Shown: positions 1-8,358, counted from the stretch's first letter. The stretch: 34,966 bases of DNA from Acidobacteriota bacterium (GCA_018269075.1 JAFDVJ010000005.1:131508-166473), one strand, 5' to 3'. Notes: a model not told the origin generated them from the sequence alone. A program made the numbers and translations.

Positions 1-218
1 TGTTTGGCGTTGCCCGAGCGTTGTCTGGCGTTGCCCGTGCGTTGTTTGGCGTTGCCAATCCATTATCTGCCGTTGCCAATCCATTGTTTGGCGTTGCCAA
101 TGCGAATTCTGCCGTTGCCAATGCGAATTCTGCCGTTGCCAATACGTTTCCGACCGTTGCCAATGCGTTTTCGGCCGTTGCCAGTGCGTTTCCGACCGTT
201 GCCGAAACGAATTCGACC
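1..218. repeat. 21-bp tandem repeat array, about 10 copies
   Basis: Ten consecutive 21-bp units begin at 9, 30, 51, 72, 93, 114, 135, 156, 177 and 198, each starting GTTGCC; the units at 93 and 114 are identical and the others differ at a few positions. A partial unit at 1-8 shows the array runs off the left edge. Because 21 is a multiple of three and the unit has no stop codon, several frames stay open and give false heptapeptide-repeat proteins. There are no spacers, so this is not a CRISPR. I see no gene attached to it. Confidence 0.93.
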
Positions 219-236
219 GGGCGGCTGTCTTAAATT

Positions 237-338
237 CCCCTCCTTTCGAAGGAGGGGGGGCGCGTCAGCGCCGGGGTGGTTAGCTCGCGGGCTGTCAACC
301 ACCCCGCCCTGCGGGCACCCCTCCTTTCGAAGGAGGGG
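237..338. repeat. 102-bp compound palindromic element
   Basis: Two identical 21-bp copies of a near-palindrome (CCCCTCC...GGAGGGG) lie at 237-257 and 318-338. Between them is a longer inverted repeat, GGGGTGGTT (273-281) against AACCACCCC (297-305). The whole element can fold as three hairpins or one long cruciform. On the plus strand the right hairpin is followed by a run of seven T (341-347), so it could also terminate transcription coming from the left. It looks like a dispersed non-coding palindromic element rather than a gene. Confidence 0.8.
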
Positions 339-370
339 AGTTTTTTTGGGGGTCTGAGCCGGCGCGGTTT

Positions 371-388
371 GAGGGCGATAACCGCCCT
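371..388. terminator. weak hairpin after the fusion gene
   Basis: GAGGGCG-ATAA-CCGCCCT forms a short GC-rich stem about 30 nt past the stop codon of the minus-strand fusion gene. No T-run follows, so a terminator role is only a possibility. Confidence 0.3.
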
Positions 389-418
389 GAATCTCCCGGT
401 CGAATACTCTCCGAGCGC

Positions 419-2284
419 TTAGACCAGCCGCGAAAAGCGGGCGTTCGAATTCGGGAAATCGACGCCCATCGCGAAGAGCACGAAAATCCCGCCGAGCAGC
501 GCGGCGGCCGGGATCTGCCAGCCGAAGTCCGGTTCGACGAGCGCCGGCCTCGTCTCGAAACAGGTCAGCAGCGCGCCCGCCGCGACCGTCGCGACCGCCG
601 CCCACTGGTAGAGCCGCAGACCGCCGAGGATCAGCGTCTGAACCTCGCCCCGGTACGCTTCCTCGACGAACCGGCCGATCCCGGTCAGAATCAGATACAA
701 CCCGCCGATCAGCGCGCAGTCGGCCCCGTTCAGCCACGCGGCGACGAGGACGAAGCCCGTCGGCACGAGCCAGAGAATCGAATAGAGCGGCGTCGGGTGA
801 ATCGGGACGTCCCGCAGTTCGGAGAGCCCGCAGACCCGCGAACGCGGATGGACGCAGCGAATTCCGATCCGTTCGTCGGCGGTCGGCGCGCCGTGACAGC
901 AGCCGTTGACCAGACAGCGGAGCCGCCCGACCGCCTGCACCCACGGCATCAGAACGGCCATCACGCCGAGCAGCCGCCAGACGTCGACGCCGGCCGCGTA
1001 GAAGATCAGCGCCGACAGCGGAATCCCGGCGATCGCGCCGTAAAAGCCGAACGGCCGCTTGAGTTTGTCCGAGCCCTCGACCGCCTGTGCCCAGAGCGCC
1101 GCGCAGACGGTTTCGATCATCCCGACGAGCATAATCGCCCAGACATACGCCCGGCCGGCCAGCACGCCGGCCAGAAAAATCCCGAGAAACGCGGCCGCGC
1201 CCGCGTAGAAACCGTGGTTGATCACGCGCACCGGCCCGAAGACCCATTCCCGCCACGAATTGGCGACGCGTTCCGCGCCGCGCCGGAGACCTTCCCAAAC
1301 GGCGTCGTAACGGCCCGCGACCGCATAGACCGCAAGCCCGCCGGCGGCCTGCGCGAGCATCGCGCCCGACGCGTAGAGCTGAAAAAACAAGAGCCCCGAA
1401 AATCCGAGCCACCAGACGAACCGGAATCGGGGAAACCGGAGCCCGTAATGACGCGCCGCCAGCATCGTCAGACAAACCGGGACGGCCGCCGCGACCGCCG
1501 CGTCGCGCCCGCCCGCCGCCGGCCACGAAAGCCCGATCAGGAGGACGCCGCCGAGCGAAAGGAGCGCCGCCAGCACGTACCGCCGGAGCTGTCCGCGCTC
1601 GTTAATCAAAAACGGGAGCGCCGCGACGAGACCGAGTGCGGCCGCGTGAAAGACCGGCCGGTACGCGAATTCGGGCAGGCTCCACGGATCGGCCAAAATA
1701 CCCGCCGGCGCGGGACGCAGCGAGGGCAAATAATTTACCGCCGCGAGCAGGCCGCCGATCCAGAAAACCGCCGCGAGCCGCTCGCGCAACAATAGCCGCC
1801 CGCCCTCGCGGGCCGGCAGATCGCTCCACGCCGACCGCTCCAGTCCCGGGAAACGGCGCGCCAGATCGATGTCCTCGTACCCGCAGACGAGCGCGACAAT
1901 CGCCAGCGTGCTGAGCGGCGTGACGAGCCAGAAGCCGCTCGCCGAGCCCGTAAAAAGACTCGCTCCGAGCATCAGCGCGACATAGCCCCAGTAAATCGGG
2001 TGCCGGAACAAGCGGTACGGCCCGCTCCGCACGAGCAGCGGCGGCGGAAAGGCGTTCATCGGCAGGCCCTTCCCGTAGATCCGGAGGGCGGCCATTCCCC
2101 AGACGATCAGCAGCAGCCCCGCGCCGGCGAGCCCGAGCCCGAGCGTTTCGGCCCGCGGCGCCGGCCAGCCGATCCGTCCCGCCGTCAGCCGCGCCCACTG
2201 CCACTGCAGAACCGGCAGCACGAAAATAAAAAGAACCGCATACAGAATTTTCCCGATCAGCCCACGCATTTCATTTCGTTCCAT
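419..2284 (-). CDS. ICMT-like / Lgt-like fusion membrane protein
   Basis: A polytopic membrane protein of 621 residues. Residues 1 to about 165 resemble the isoprenylcysteine carboxyl methyltransferase/PEMT-type membrane methyltransferases: GPYRLFRHPIYWGY followed by an E...L..RFPG stretch. A middle section of membrane segments follows. Residues from about 405 resemble prolipoprotein diacylglyceryl transferase: FGFYGAIAG, then GRLRCLVNGCCHGAPT near 453, HPTPLY near 495 and a late GRFVEE. The Lgt histidine of the HGG motif is replaced (F-Y-G-A here) and the GR.GNF.N motif reads GRLRCLVN, so lipoprotein diacylglyceryl transfer is doubtful; a related lipid or thiol modification is possible. The start at 2284 (MERNEMRG) was chosen because further upstream the frame is only repeat DNA; 2269 is an alternative. 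Neither start has a clear Shine-Dalgarno sequence. Confidence 0.75.
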   Translation of the reverse strand: MERNEMRGLIGKILYAVLFIFVLPVLQWQWARLTAGRIGWPAPRAETLGLGLAGAGLLLIVWGMAALRIYGKGLPMNAFPPPLLVRSGPYRLFRHPIYWGYVALMLGASLFTGSASGFWLVTPLSTLAIVALVCGYEDIDLARRFPGLERSAWSDLPAREGGRLLLRERLAAVFWIGGLLAAVNYLPSLRPAPAGILADPWSLPEFAYRPVFHAAALGLVAALPFLINERGQLRRYVLAALLSLGGVLLIGLSWPAAGGRDAAVAAAVPVCLTMLAARHYGLRFPRFRFVWWLGFSGLLFFQLYASGAMLAQAAGGLAVYAVAGRYDAVWEGLRRGAERVANSWREWVFGPVRVINHGFYAGAAAFLGIFLAGVLAGRAYVWAIMLVGMIETVCAALWAQAVEGSDKLKRPFGFYGAIAGIPLSALIFYAAGVDVWRLLGVMAVLMPWVQAVGRLRCLVNGCCHGAPTADERIGIRCVHPRSRVCGLSELRDVPIHPTPLYSILWLVPTGFVLVAAWLNGADCALIGGLYLILTGIGRFVEEAYRGEVQTLILGGLRLYQWAAVATVAAGALLTCFETRPALVEPDFGWQIPAAALLGGIFVLFAMGVDFPNSNARFSRLV

Positions 2285-2293
2285 CAAACAATG

Positions 2294-2423
2294 TCGATTT
2301 CGGATTTCGGATTTCGGATTGCGGATTTCGGATTGCTCGTGTTGAAAGCCCGCGTTTTGCAAGTTAATTGTAAACGGAACACAACAGACCAATCCGAAAT
2401 CCGAAATCCGAAATCCGAAATCC
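2294..2423. repeat. inverted pair of 7-bp tandem arrays (GGATTTC)
   Basis: The left arm (2294-2334) repeats GGATTTC about five times with one variant. The right arm (2391-2423) repeats the complementary AATCCGA unit about five times. A 56-bp non-repetitive spacer separates them. The 130-bp element fills almost the whole gap between the stop codon at 2430 and the start codon at 2284, so any transcript reading between these two genes would carry a long hairpin. Confidence 0.92.
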
Positions 2424-2429
2424 AATCTG

Positions 2430-3254
2430 TTAGCCGTCGAAATCGACCCGCTCGTGAATGACCCAGCCGGTGTCGACGACTTCCCCGTTGACGAGGAGCG
2501 CGCCGCGGCTTCGCCATCTCGTTTGTTCGGCGAGCAGAAAACGCGACGGCATCAGGCTGTCGATTCCCGGAATATAGCCGGCGACCTTTTTGACGACGCT
2601 GCCGATCTTTTTTTCTTCGCCGAGCGTTTTCGGTTCCGAAAAGCGCAGTTCGGTTTCCCCGCCGGAAATCGAGACGCCCTCGTCCGTGATCGCCGCCGCC
2701 GAAATCGCCCGGCCGTTAAGCCAGACCCATTGCCGGTGCGGCTCGCCGGTCATTTCGATCCAGACGACCGAATCGCGCGCGCCGGCAAAGCGTCCCCACC
2801 GGAGCCGGGTCATCGGAATGTCCCACGGGCGAACCGTCATCACGAGCTGCTCGGCGTAACCGCGCCCCTCGATCAGGCCGCCGCCCGTCTTCAGCGTAAC
2901 CCGCGAGTTCGGCCGGTGACAGTTCCATTCGAGCGTCCCGCCGCCGTTCTCGAAAAGCCTCTCGCCGACCGGCGCGGCGCCCGGCGCCCAGCTTCCTTCG
3001 GCCTTCGACAAACGGTCGCGGTAAAACAAATCGTCGCCCGCCGCGGCCGGCAGAACGCCCGGATAAAAATGCCATTCCTCCTCGAGCTGCCCCTCCGGCC
3101 CGTACCGCATCCGCGCGGCATAGGGCACCGTCACGAGCCCCCAATTAAGGACGGCGTAATAAAAGATCATCGCCGTGCCGTCGTCCGTGACCAGATCGAG
3201 ATACCATTTTTCGAGCCGGAAGCCGGATTTTTTGTGATTGTCGGATTCGCTCAT
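2430..3254 (-). CDS. possible lipocalin-fold (CrtC/AttH-like) protein
   Basis: A 274-residue protein without a signal peptide or membrane segments. It is rich in Trp, Gly and charged residues in a pattern of beta strands. The central GRGYAEQL...P...LRWGRF...VVWIEM...V.LNG run resembles the two-lipocalin-domain proteins related to carotenoid hydratase CrtC and AttH, in which a GY-E/D motif lies ahead of a Trp-Gly-Arg strand. I assign it only by this pattern. The start at 3254 is the only ATG before the conserved N-terminus (MSESDNHKKSGFRLEKWYLD). It lies between the M14 peptidase gene (242 nt upstream) and the membrane fusion gene (145 nt downstream, filled by a repeat), so co-transcription is uncertain. 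The substrate is unknown. Confidence 0.6.
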   Translation of the reverse strand: MSESDNHKKSGFRLEKWYLDLVTDDGTAMIFYYAVLNWGLVTVPYAARMRYGPEGQLEEEWHFYPGVLPAAAGDDLFYRDRLSKAEGSWAPGAAPVGERLFENGGGTLEWNCHRPNSRVTLKTGGGLIEGRGYAEQLVMTVRPWDIPMTRLRWGRFAGARDSVVWIEMTGEPHRQWVWLNGRAISAAAITDEGVSISGGETELRFSEPKTLGEEKKIGSVVKKVAGYIPGIDSLMPSRFLLAEQTRWRSRGALLVNGEVVDTGWVIHERVDFDG

Positions 3255-3264
3255 TTATAAATGC

Positions 3265-3490
3265 CGGAATTCGGTCTTTGATCTTTGCCCTTTGATTTCG
3301 TTTCGAAGGCCGAAGATCGAATTTACCCGGATAACGTAAATTACGACGGGTGACAAAACCATTGCGATGCCGCGTCTGTCGCCCGTTTTCACGGATCCGG
3401 AATCTATGTTGTCCGTGACCCCGGTTCAATTGCCGCCCCGGGTCAGTTTGTCCGAATCGCCGCCCATCCGCCATCCGCCATCCGCCGTCC
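3265..3490. repeat. solitary heptamer arms in the intergenic gap
   Basis: Two short arrays sit in the 242-bp gap: a degenerate TTTGATC-type heptamer run at about 3271-3298, and four ATCCGCC-type heptamers at about 3464-3487. Neither shows a clear inverted partner here. The remaining sequence holds no gene I can support. Confidence 0.6.
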
Positions 3491-3496
3491 CAAATC

Positions 3497-6355
3497 CTAG
3501 AACACTCCGTTGAACAGCAGCGCGTTGAAGAACGGGCGCGTTTCCGAGCGGAAGATGCCGCGGAAAAACGGTTCGTCGGCGAAAAGGATCAGGTGGCCCG
3601 AACCGTTCGGCTCGTCGATCAGCGCGGCCGTCCCGCGGAGCAGTTTTTCGGTGTTGCCCTCCCACGCGAAGCCCGAGATCGTCAGCGGCTTTTTCGGTTT
3701 GGCGTCGTAGATGAGCGCGTTCGTACCCTCTTTCGAGATCCGGAAGAAATAGCCGCTCGAGAGCAGCACCGGCAGTTCGTCCTGTTCGAGCCCGTAGGTC
3801 AGATAGGTCGTCCGGTCGACGGTCGCCCGCATAATCGCGCCCGGAATGCCCTCGGGCACCTTGCCGGCGTTGGCCGACGGCGAGGCGATCGGCGGCAGGA
3901 CGGGCGGCTGCCAGTCCTGTTTGTCGCTCTTCATCTCGGGCGGCGTCGACGGGCCGGGTTCGAGCCGTTTGTTGACGGGCTTTTTCGCGGGCGACGGCGA
4001 GGGCGTCGGCAGCGTTTCGGTCTCGGCGCGCTTGTCGGGTTCCTCGTCGCCCGGGACCCTGCCCTTTTCCTCGTCGTCCTCGCTGCCGACGAGCTTCGAC
4101 GAGGTCAGGCCGACGTCCTTGAGTGCGGCGAAAACCGACGCGCCGCGCACGGTGATCAGCGTGCCGCCGTCCGAAACCCACTGTTTGAGCGTCTCGACGC
4201 CGCCCTTGCCGAGCAGGCCGAAATAGCGGCCGGCCGAGCCGTCGGGCATAATCAGGATATTGTAGTTCTTGAGCGCGCCGCCCTTGACGCTGTTGATCGT
4301 CAGCGGCGTGAAATCGATGCCGTAGCGGTCGAGCGTCCACCAGATCGAACCGTAGCTCGTCTGGTCGACCGCCTCGTCGGCGACCATCGCGATCCGCGGC
4401 GCCTGGAGCGAATAGACGTTCTCGCCGCCGACCGGCGTGTCGCCTTCCTCGGCGTAGCCGGTGTTGACGGCCGTCACGTTGACGCCGAGCTCCTGCGCGA
4501 GCCGGTTGACGGCCTCGTGGACGCCGTCGGGATTGCGCGTCACCCGGACGACGAACGTGCCGCGGTTCCAGTTGCGGCCGCCGGCGTTCATCGTGCGCGT
4601 CGCGCAGGCGACGCGGTAGCCTTCCTTGAGAAGCCGGACCGCCATCGCGCCCGCGCCGTCCGTGTCGTACGGGATGATGTAGGCGATCTGCGCGCGGCCC
4701 GTCACCGAGCCGCGTTTGACGGTATCGAGATATTCCTGCGAAACGGCGGTGCCGCCGACGCTGCCGGCGTCCTCGGTCCAGTAGGCATCGACGCCGAAGG
4801 CGAGCGGCATCGTCCAGGCGGTGATGTCGTAAAAGCGGTAATCCTCCTTGACGGCCGATTTGCCGCGCATCTCGTTGCGGCGGAATTTCGCGAGCTCGTC
4901 GCGGATAAAGGCCTCGTCCTGCGGCGTGTCCTGTTCGAGCCACGCCTTGATCAGCTTTTTCTGCGGCTGATCGAGATCGATGACGTATGAGCCGGCCGGA
5001 AAGCTCCGCGATTCGGCGGGCGCGTCCTTGCGGTCATAGGAATGCGCGGTCGTCGACGAAAACGCCGCCCCGGCGACCTTAATCTCGATCCGCGCGCGGC
5101 GGAGCACTTCCATCATCTCGGCCGTCTTGACGCGGTCCTTGTCGGGGATGATCACGATCCGCTGCATCTTGTCCTTCTCGGCGAGCGCGTTGCGGCGGAA
5201 ATCGTAAAAGTCCTGCAAGCGCTGCGTCTTGTTTTTGGCGAGCGTTTCGAGCGTCGTCAGCGAAGCCACGAAATGCTTGGCGATCGCCGACCGGAGCGTC
5301 ACGACCGAACCGTCGTCGCGCGTCCATTTGAGGCCCTTGAAGCCGCCGCCGTCGGTTTCATACGTCATCCCGATCGCGCCGTTCATCGACGGCATCGAGT
5401 CCCAGTAGCCGGGATAATAGAGATCGAAGATGTCGCGGTTGTAGTAATCCCATTTGTTGCGGTCGAAGGCGGCGGCGTTGGCGCGGCCGAAGATGTCCAT
5501 CCAGCGGTTCGTCACCGGCTGCGGCAGGTTCGGGTTGATCGGGAGCGCGGTCGGCGGGAAGAAGAACTGCGACGGCTGGCCGTGGTGATCGACGACGACC
5601 TGCGGATTCCAGTCGAACAGCGCCTTCTGCATATTCTGCGTTTCCTTCTGCGTCGCGGCGATGTTGTCGCGGTTGAGATCGAAACGGTAATGGTTAAGCC
5701 GGCCGTAGATCGTCCACGGCTCGCGGTGTTCGAGCGCGTAGCGGTCGCCGTTGCCGGTCGCGACCGAGTTGTACCACGTCACGAACCGCTCGTGGCCGTC
5801 CGGGTTTTCGCCGGTGATGACGAGGACGACCTCTTTATCGAGGATGTCGAGCGTCGCCGGCTCGTTCGACGCGGCGAGCTGGTAGATGACCTGAAGCATC
5901 GCCTCGAACGAGGCCGACTCGTTGCCGTGGATCGTGTAGGCCATCCAGGCGATCGCCGGGTTGGTCTGGATGATCCGGTTGGCTTCGGACGGCGAAGTCG
6001 CGCGCGGGTCGGTGAGCCGCGCGTTGTCCGCTTTGATCGCGTCGAGCCGCGCGATGTTCGCGGGCGACGAGATCGCGACGATATGCTGCATCCGGTACTC
6101 GTTGGTGAGCCCGATATCGAAGACGCGAACGCGGTCGGAAGCGGTCTTCTGCACCGCGTCGATATAGGCCTCCATCTGCGCGTAAGTCGTGTGATGATCG
6201 CCGACGTCGTAGCGCAAAAGACTCTGCGGGCGCGGCACTTCGCGGCGGTATTCGCCGCGCGTGTAAAAGTCGAACTTCGGTTCGTCCTGCGCGTAAGCGG
6301 AGAAAATGACGCCGAAACAAAAAAAGACAGCCAGCCAAACGCTTTTCAATTTCAT
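3497..6355 (-). CDS. secreted M14-family zinc carboxypeptidase
   Basis: A 952-residue exported metallopeptidase. Residues 1-22 form a signal peptide (cleavage likely after AYA). The M14 domain covers roughly 50-400: H143 and E146 in the IHGNES motif are two zinc ligands, H257 or H258 in the VVDHHGQP segment is the third, DLNRD (226-230) matches the substrate-binding Asn-Arg motif, and E333 in MTYETDGG fits the general-base position. The family removes C-terminal residues from peptides or cell-wall peptides. The C-terminal half (about 480-950) includes a region resembling a glutamine-amidotransferase-like fold seen in long M14 proteins. It also has a low-complexity acidic/proline insert around 740-810 that is probably a disordered linker. 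A TATAAT-like -10 element lies at 6383-6388 (minus strand) with no good -35. The gene is probably its own transcription unit. Confidence 0.9.
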   Translation of the reverse strand: MKLKSVWLAVFFCFGVIFSAYAQDEPKFDFYTRGEYRREVPRPQSLLRYDVGDHHTTYAQMEAYIDAVQKTASDRVRVFDIGLTNEYRMQHIVAISSPANIARLDAIKADNARLTDPRATSPSEANRIIQTNPAIAWMAYTIHGNESASFEAMLQVIYQLAASNEPATLDILDKEVVLVITGENPDGHERFVTWYNSVATGNGDRYALEHREPWTIYGRLNHYRFDLNRDNIAATQKETQNMQKALFDWNPQVVVDHHGQPSQFFFPPTALPINPNLPQPVTNRWMDIFGRANAAAFDRNKWDYYNRDIFDLYYPGYWDSMPSMNGAIGMTYETDGGGFKGLKWTRDDGSVVTLRSAIAKHFVASLTTLETLAKNKTQRLQDFYDFRRNALAEKDKMQRIVIIPDKDRVKTAEMMEVLRRARIEIKVAGAAFSSTTAHSYDRKDAPAESRSFPAGSYVIDLDQPQKKLIKAWLEQDTPQDEAFIRDELAKFRRNEMRGKSAVKEDYRFYDITAWTMPLAFGVDAYWTEDAGSVGGTAVSQEYLDTVKRGSVTGRAQIAYIIPYDTDGAGAMAVRLLKEGYRVACATRTMNAGGRNWNRGTFVVRVTRNPDGVHEAVNRLAQELGVNVTAVNTGYAEEGDTPVGGENVYSLQAPRIAMVADEAVDQTSYGSIWWTLDRYGIDFTPLTINSVKGGALKNYNILIMPDGSAGRYFGLLGKGGVETLKQWVSDGGTLITVRGASVFAALKDVGLTSSKLVGSEDDEEKGRVPGDEEPDKRAETETLPTPSPSPAKKPVNKRLEPGPSTPPEMKSDKQDWQPPVLPPIASPSANAGKVPEGIPGAIMRATVDRTTYLTYGLEQDELPVLLSSGYFFRISKEGTNALIYDAKPKKPLTISGFAWEGNTEKLLRGTAALIDEPNGSGHLILFADEPFFRGIFRSETRPFFNALLFNGVF

Positions 6356-6447
6356 CTGTAAAAAAATAGTGGACCGAATTTGATTATAGAAACTGTTTAG
6401 ACGTTAAATGTTACGGTCTTAAACGCAAAAAGGCAACGAAAAGTTTT

Positions 6448-6636
6448 ATGAACGAAAAAAACTGTCCGAAATGCGGCGCGCGCCGGCTCAAAACGTGGGA
6501 CGAGCTGACGCCGGAAGAAAAAATGATCGCCGAGCGCCTGCCCGCGAGCGCCGCCTATCCGCCCGCCGAACGAAAAAGACACCGCTTCTGCACACGCTGC
6601 AACCACGAAGAAAAGTCGCCCCGCGATTTGGGTTGA
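6448..6636 (+). CDS. small zinc-ribbon protein
   Basis: A 62-residue protein with two CxxC knuckles, C6/C9 (CPKCG) and C48/C51 (CTRC), separated by a charged helical stretch. This is a typical arrangement for one structural zinc. The first half, CPKCGARRLKTWDELTPEEK, looks like a real conserved small protein rather than a chance frame. It is transcribed away from the M14 peptidase gene, whose start is 92 nt away, so the two share a divergent promoter region. The ribosome site is weak (AGG 14 nt upstream). No function is known to me; nucleic-acid or protein binding is the usual role of such ribbons. Confidence 0.7.
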   Translation: MNEKNCPKCGARRLKTWDELTPEEKMIAERLPASAAYPPAERKRHRFCTRCNHEEKSPRDLG

Positions 6637-6724
6637 AAACGCCGGGCGGGCGAATGCCGCAATCCGCCGGCGGCGCTTCGAATTGAAACCCGAGCCCGCT
6701 ATGACAGGCCGGGCCGCGGGGCTT

Positions 6725-7108
6725 TTAGTATTCGCTGCTGACGGTCGCAAACAGGATGAGGCCGACGATAATAAGACCGATTACCCCGATCCTGATCCAG
6801 CGTCCGTTCAGATTATTTCGACCGGTCGCTTTTTTTACGTCCGAATAATTCACTTTTGTTGCCTGACCATTTTCGTCGCTGACGACGGTAAAACCCCGAT
6901 CATCGGATTCGCCGATATAACCTTTGATTTTGGTTTTGTCGTAAAGCGTCACCTCGATTCTGGAGGACGTCCCGGTGCCGAGACTCAATATTTTCGTCCG
7001 CGTTTTTGAAACGCTTCGTTTTTCACCGTCATTGGCCAGGATCGTCGAGCAAAAAAACAGGTTCAAAAGCAATCCGGCACACAGAATAGTCGTTATCTTC
7101 TTCAGCAT
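6725..7108 (-). CDS. exported small beta-barrel protein with C-terminal membrane anchor
   Basis: A 127-residue protein. Residues 1-25 form a signal peptide, residues about 37-95 form a compact strand-rich domain (IEVTLYDKTKIKGYIGE, then GFTVV...ATKVNYSDVKK) that resembles the SH3/Sm-like small barrels of exported Acidobacteriota proteins, and residues 104-123 form a membrane helix. It is therefore probably envelope-anchored. A good ribosome site (GAGGA, 7 nt before the ATG) supports the start. It is the last of three minus-strand genes (67 nt after its neighbour), all encoding small exported proteins. The 168-residue ORF product at the head of the operon contains a similar strand pattern (GETLRTFKYADIRRAEY), so the first and last genes may be distant relatives. 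Function unknown. Confidence 0.75.
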   Translation of the reverse strand: MLKKITTILCAGLLLNLFFCSTILANDGEKRSVSKTRTKILSLGTGTSSRIEVTLYDKTKIKGYIGESDDRGFTVVSDENGQATKVNYSDVKKATGRNNLNGRWIRIGVIGLIIVGLILFATVSSEY

Positions 7109-7175
7109 AAATATCCTCTTTTATGAAATTATCTCCGTTCGAATCCCCGAATTAACAAAGCCTCGAGGGGACGGT

Positions 7176-7856
7176 TCAGTTCGTTTTTCCCGACACCAGA
7201 TCCATCTTCTGCGTGATCTCCCGCGCCAGATGATGCGCGAGGCTGCCCCACGAGGTCGTTTCGCCGGCGGTGATGATCGTCCCGCTGCGGCGGTCGTAGA
7301 TGCGGAAGACGTAGCGGTGCGTGATCAGCGAGAACGGCACGAAGCCGATCTCGATGTAGATGTCGGCGTCCTGTTTGTAGCGGACGAGCGTCAGGTTGTA
7401 TTTCGTCCACTGCGGCCGCTTGAGGAGCTCTTTTTCGAGCGACTGGCGCGACGGGTTGAGCGAGGATTTCTCGATCGCGACCGTCCGCGCGTTGAGCAGC
7501 GCGTCCTTCGGCGTGACGACGACCGGCGAAAACTGCTGCGCTTCGGTCGGCGTCGTGTTTTCGGAGTAATTCGTCGGACGATCCGTTTTGACGGGCGGCG
7601 ATTGAGCGAGCTTCGTCTCTTCTTTTTCGAGCATCAGCGCGATCACCTCGTCGGCGACGCCGCCTTTTTTGAGCTCGATCAGGCCGTTGGCCGAAACGTC
7701 GAAGCTCCCGGCCGAGCCGTTGATCTTTTTGATGATGACGGTTTTGTCGAGCCCGGCTTTCGACATCTCGATGATCTGCGCGTTGGTCAGAATCTCGGTC
7801 TGCGCGGCGGCCGTCGCCGCGAACAGTAAAATCAGCGTTAAGATAACTTTTTTCAT
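7176..7856 (-). CDS. secreted two-domain protein of unknown function
   Basis: A 226-residue exported protein. The signal peptide is MKKVILTLILLFAATAAAQ. Residues about 22-78 form a short helical domain (LTNAQIIEMSKAGLDKTVI, then SANGLIELKKGGVADEVIALML) that I recognise as a recurrent N-terminal module in secreted Acidobacteriota proteins. A linker follows. The C-terminal domain (about 115-220) starts ALLNARTVAIEK and ends with strands IYIEIGF and YVFRIYDRRSGTIITAGE, a pattern seen in exported proteins that carry the same N-terminal module. An upstream in-frame ATG at 7871 overlaps the previous gene; 7856 was preferred because it places the signal peptide correctly. The stop codon of the upstream gene is 5 nt away, so translation is probably coupled. 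Function unknown. Confidence 0.78.
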   Translation of the reverse strand: MKKVILTLILLFAATAAAQTEILTNAQIIEMSKAGLDKTVIIKKINGSAGSFDVSANGLIELKKGGVADEVIALMLEKEETKLAQSPPVKTDRPTNYSENTTPTEAQQFSPVVVTPKDALLNARTVAIEKSSLNPSRQSLEKELLKRPQWTKYNLTLVRYKQDADIYIEIGFVPFSLITHRYVFRIYDRRSGTIITAGETTSWGSLAHHLAREITQKMDLVSGKTN

Positions 7857-7860
7857 AGCT

Positions 7861-8358
7861 TTATTTATCATCGCCGCGGCCGTCGACGACGATCCCGGTG
7901 CGCGCTTCGAGGGCCGGAAGGATCAGCTTCCGGTGGCGCTTGCCGAGCTTCAGGACGGCGTAATCGCCGGCCGTGCCGATCGTCAGCCAGTGGCGCCGGT
8001 GTTTGGAAAAGCCGAGCGGGAGCGCGACCAGCAGGAGCGGCGGAAAAACGACCGACGCCGCGCCGAGCGCGAGGCCGGTCTTCCAGCGCGGGCTCTTGCT
8101 GTAGGAATATTCGGCCCGCCGGATGTCCGCGTATTTGAAGGTCCTGAGCGTTTCGCCGCCGGAAACGGCGACGATCCGGACGGCGTCCTCTTCGAAATGC
8201 AGCCGGACGCTTTTTTCGCTGACGTCGTCGCCGTTTTTGACGAGCAGCTCGACCTTGTCGAAAACCTCGTTCCGCGTCTTCTGCGCAAATGCCGGAAAGA
8301 CGGCGTTCAGGATGACGACGGCCAGCAGCAGCCCGGTTGCGATCGGCTTTTTCCTCAT
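7861..8358 (-). CDS. secreted/membrane protein of unknown function
   Basis: A 165-residue protein with a signal peptide (residues 1 to about 26, ending PAFA). A strand-rich domain follows (VELLVKNGDDVSEKSVRLHF, then GETLRTFKYADIRRAEYSYS), then a hydrophobic stretch around 95-115 and a basic C-terminal part. The start at 8358 has AAGAG 8 nt upstream; a GTG at 8367 is an alternative. It is the first gene of the three-gene minus-strand set. Function unknown; the domain may be a small beta barrel related to that in the third gene. Confidence 0.7.
   Translation of the reverse strand: MRKKPIATGLLLAVVILNAVFPAFAQKTRNEVFDKVELLVKNGDDVSEKSVRLHFEEDAVRIVAVSGGETLRTFKYADIRRAEYSYSKSPRWKTGLALGAASVVFPPLLLVALPLGFSKHRRHWLTIGTAGDYAVLKLGKRHRKLILPALEARTGIVVDGRGDDK

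Noticed and set aside
1..218. CRISPR array
   Set aside because: The 21-bp units are contiguous with no spacers, and no cas gene is present.
4..357. Plus-strand frame with heptapeptide repeats (ALPIHCL type)
   Set aside because: The frame is open only because the 21-bp unit lacks stops; there is no ribosome site, and the other frames are equally open.
63..1526. Minus-strand 487-codon frame through the 21-bp repeat and the fusion gene
   Set aside because: It overlaps the real membrane protein in another frame and runs through non-coding repeats; the product is low-complexity Arg/Gly.
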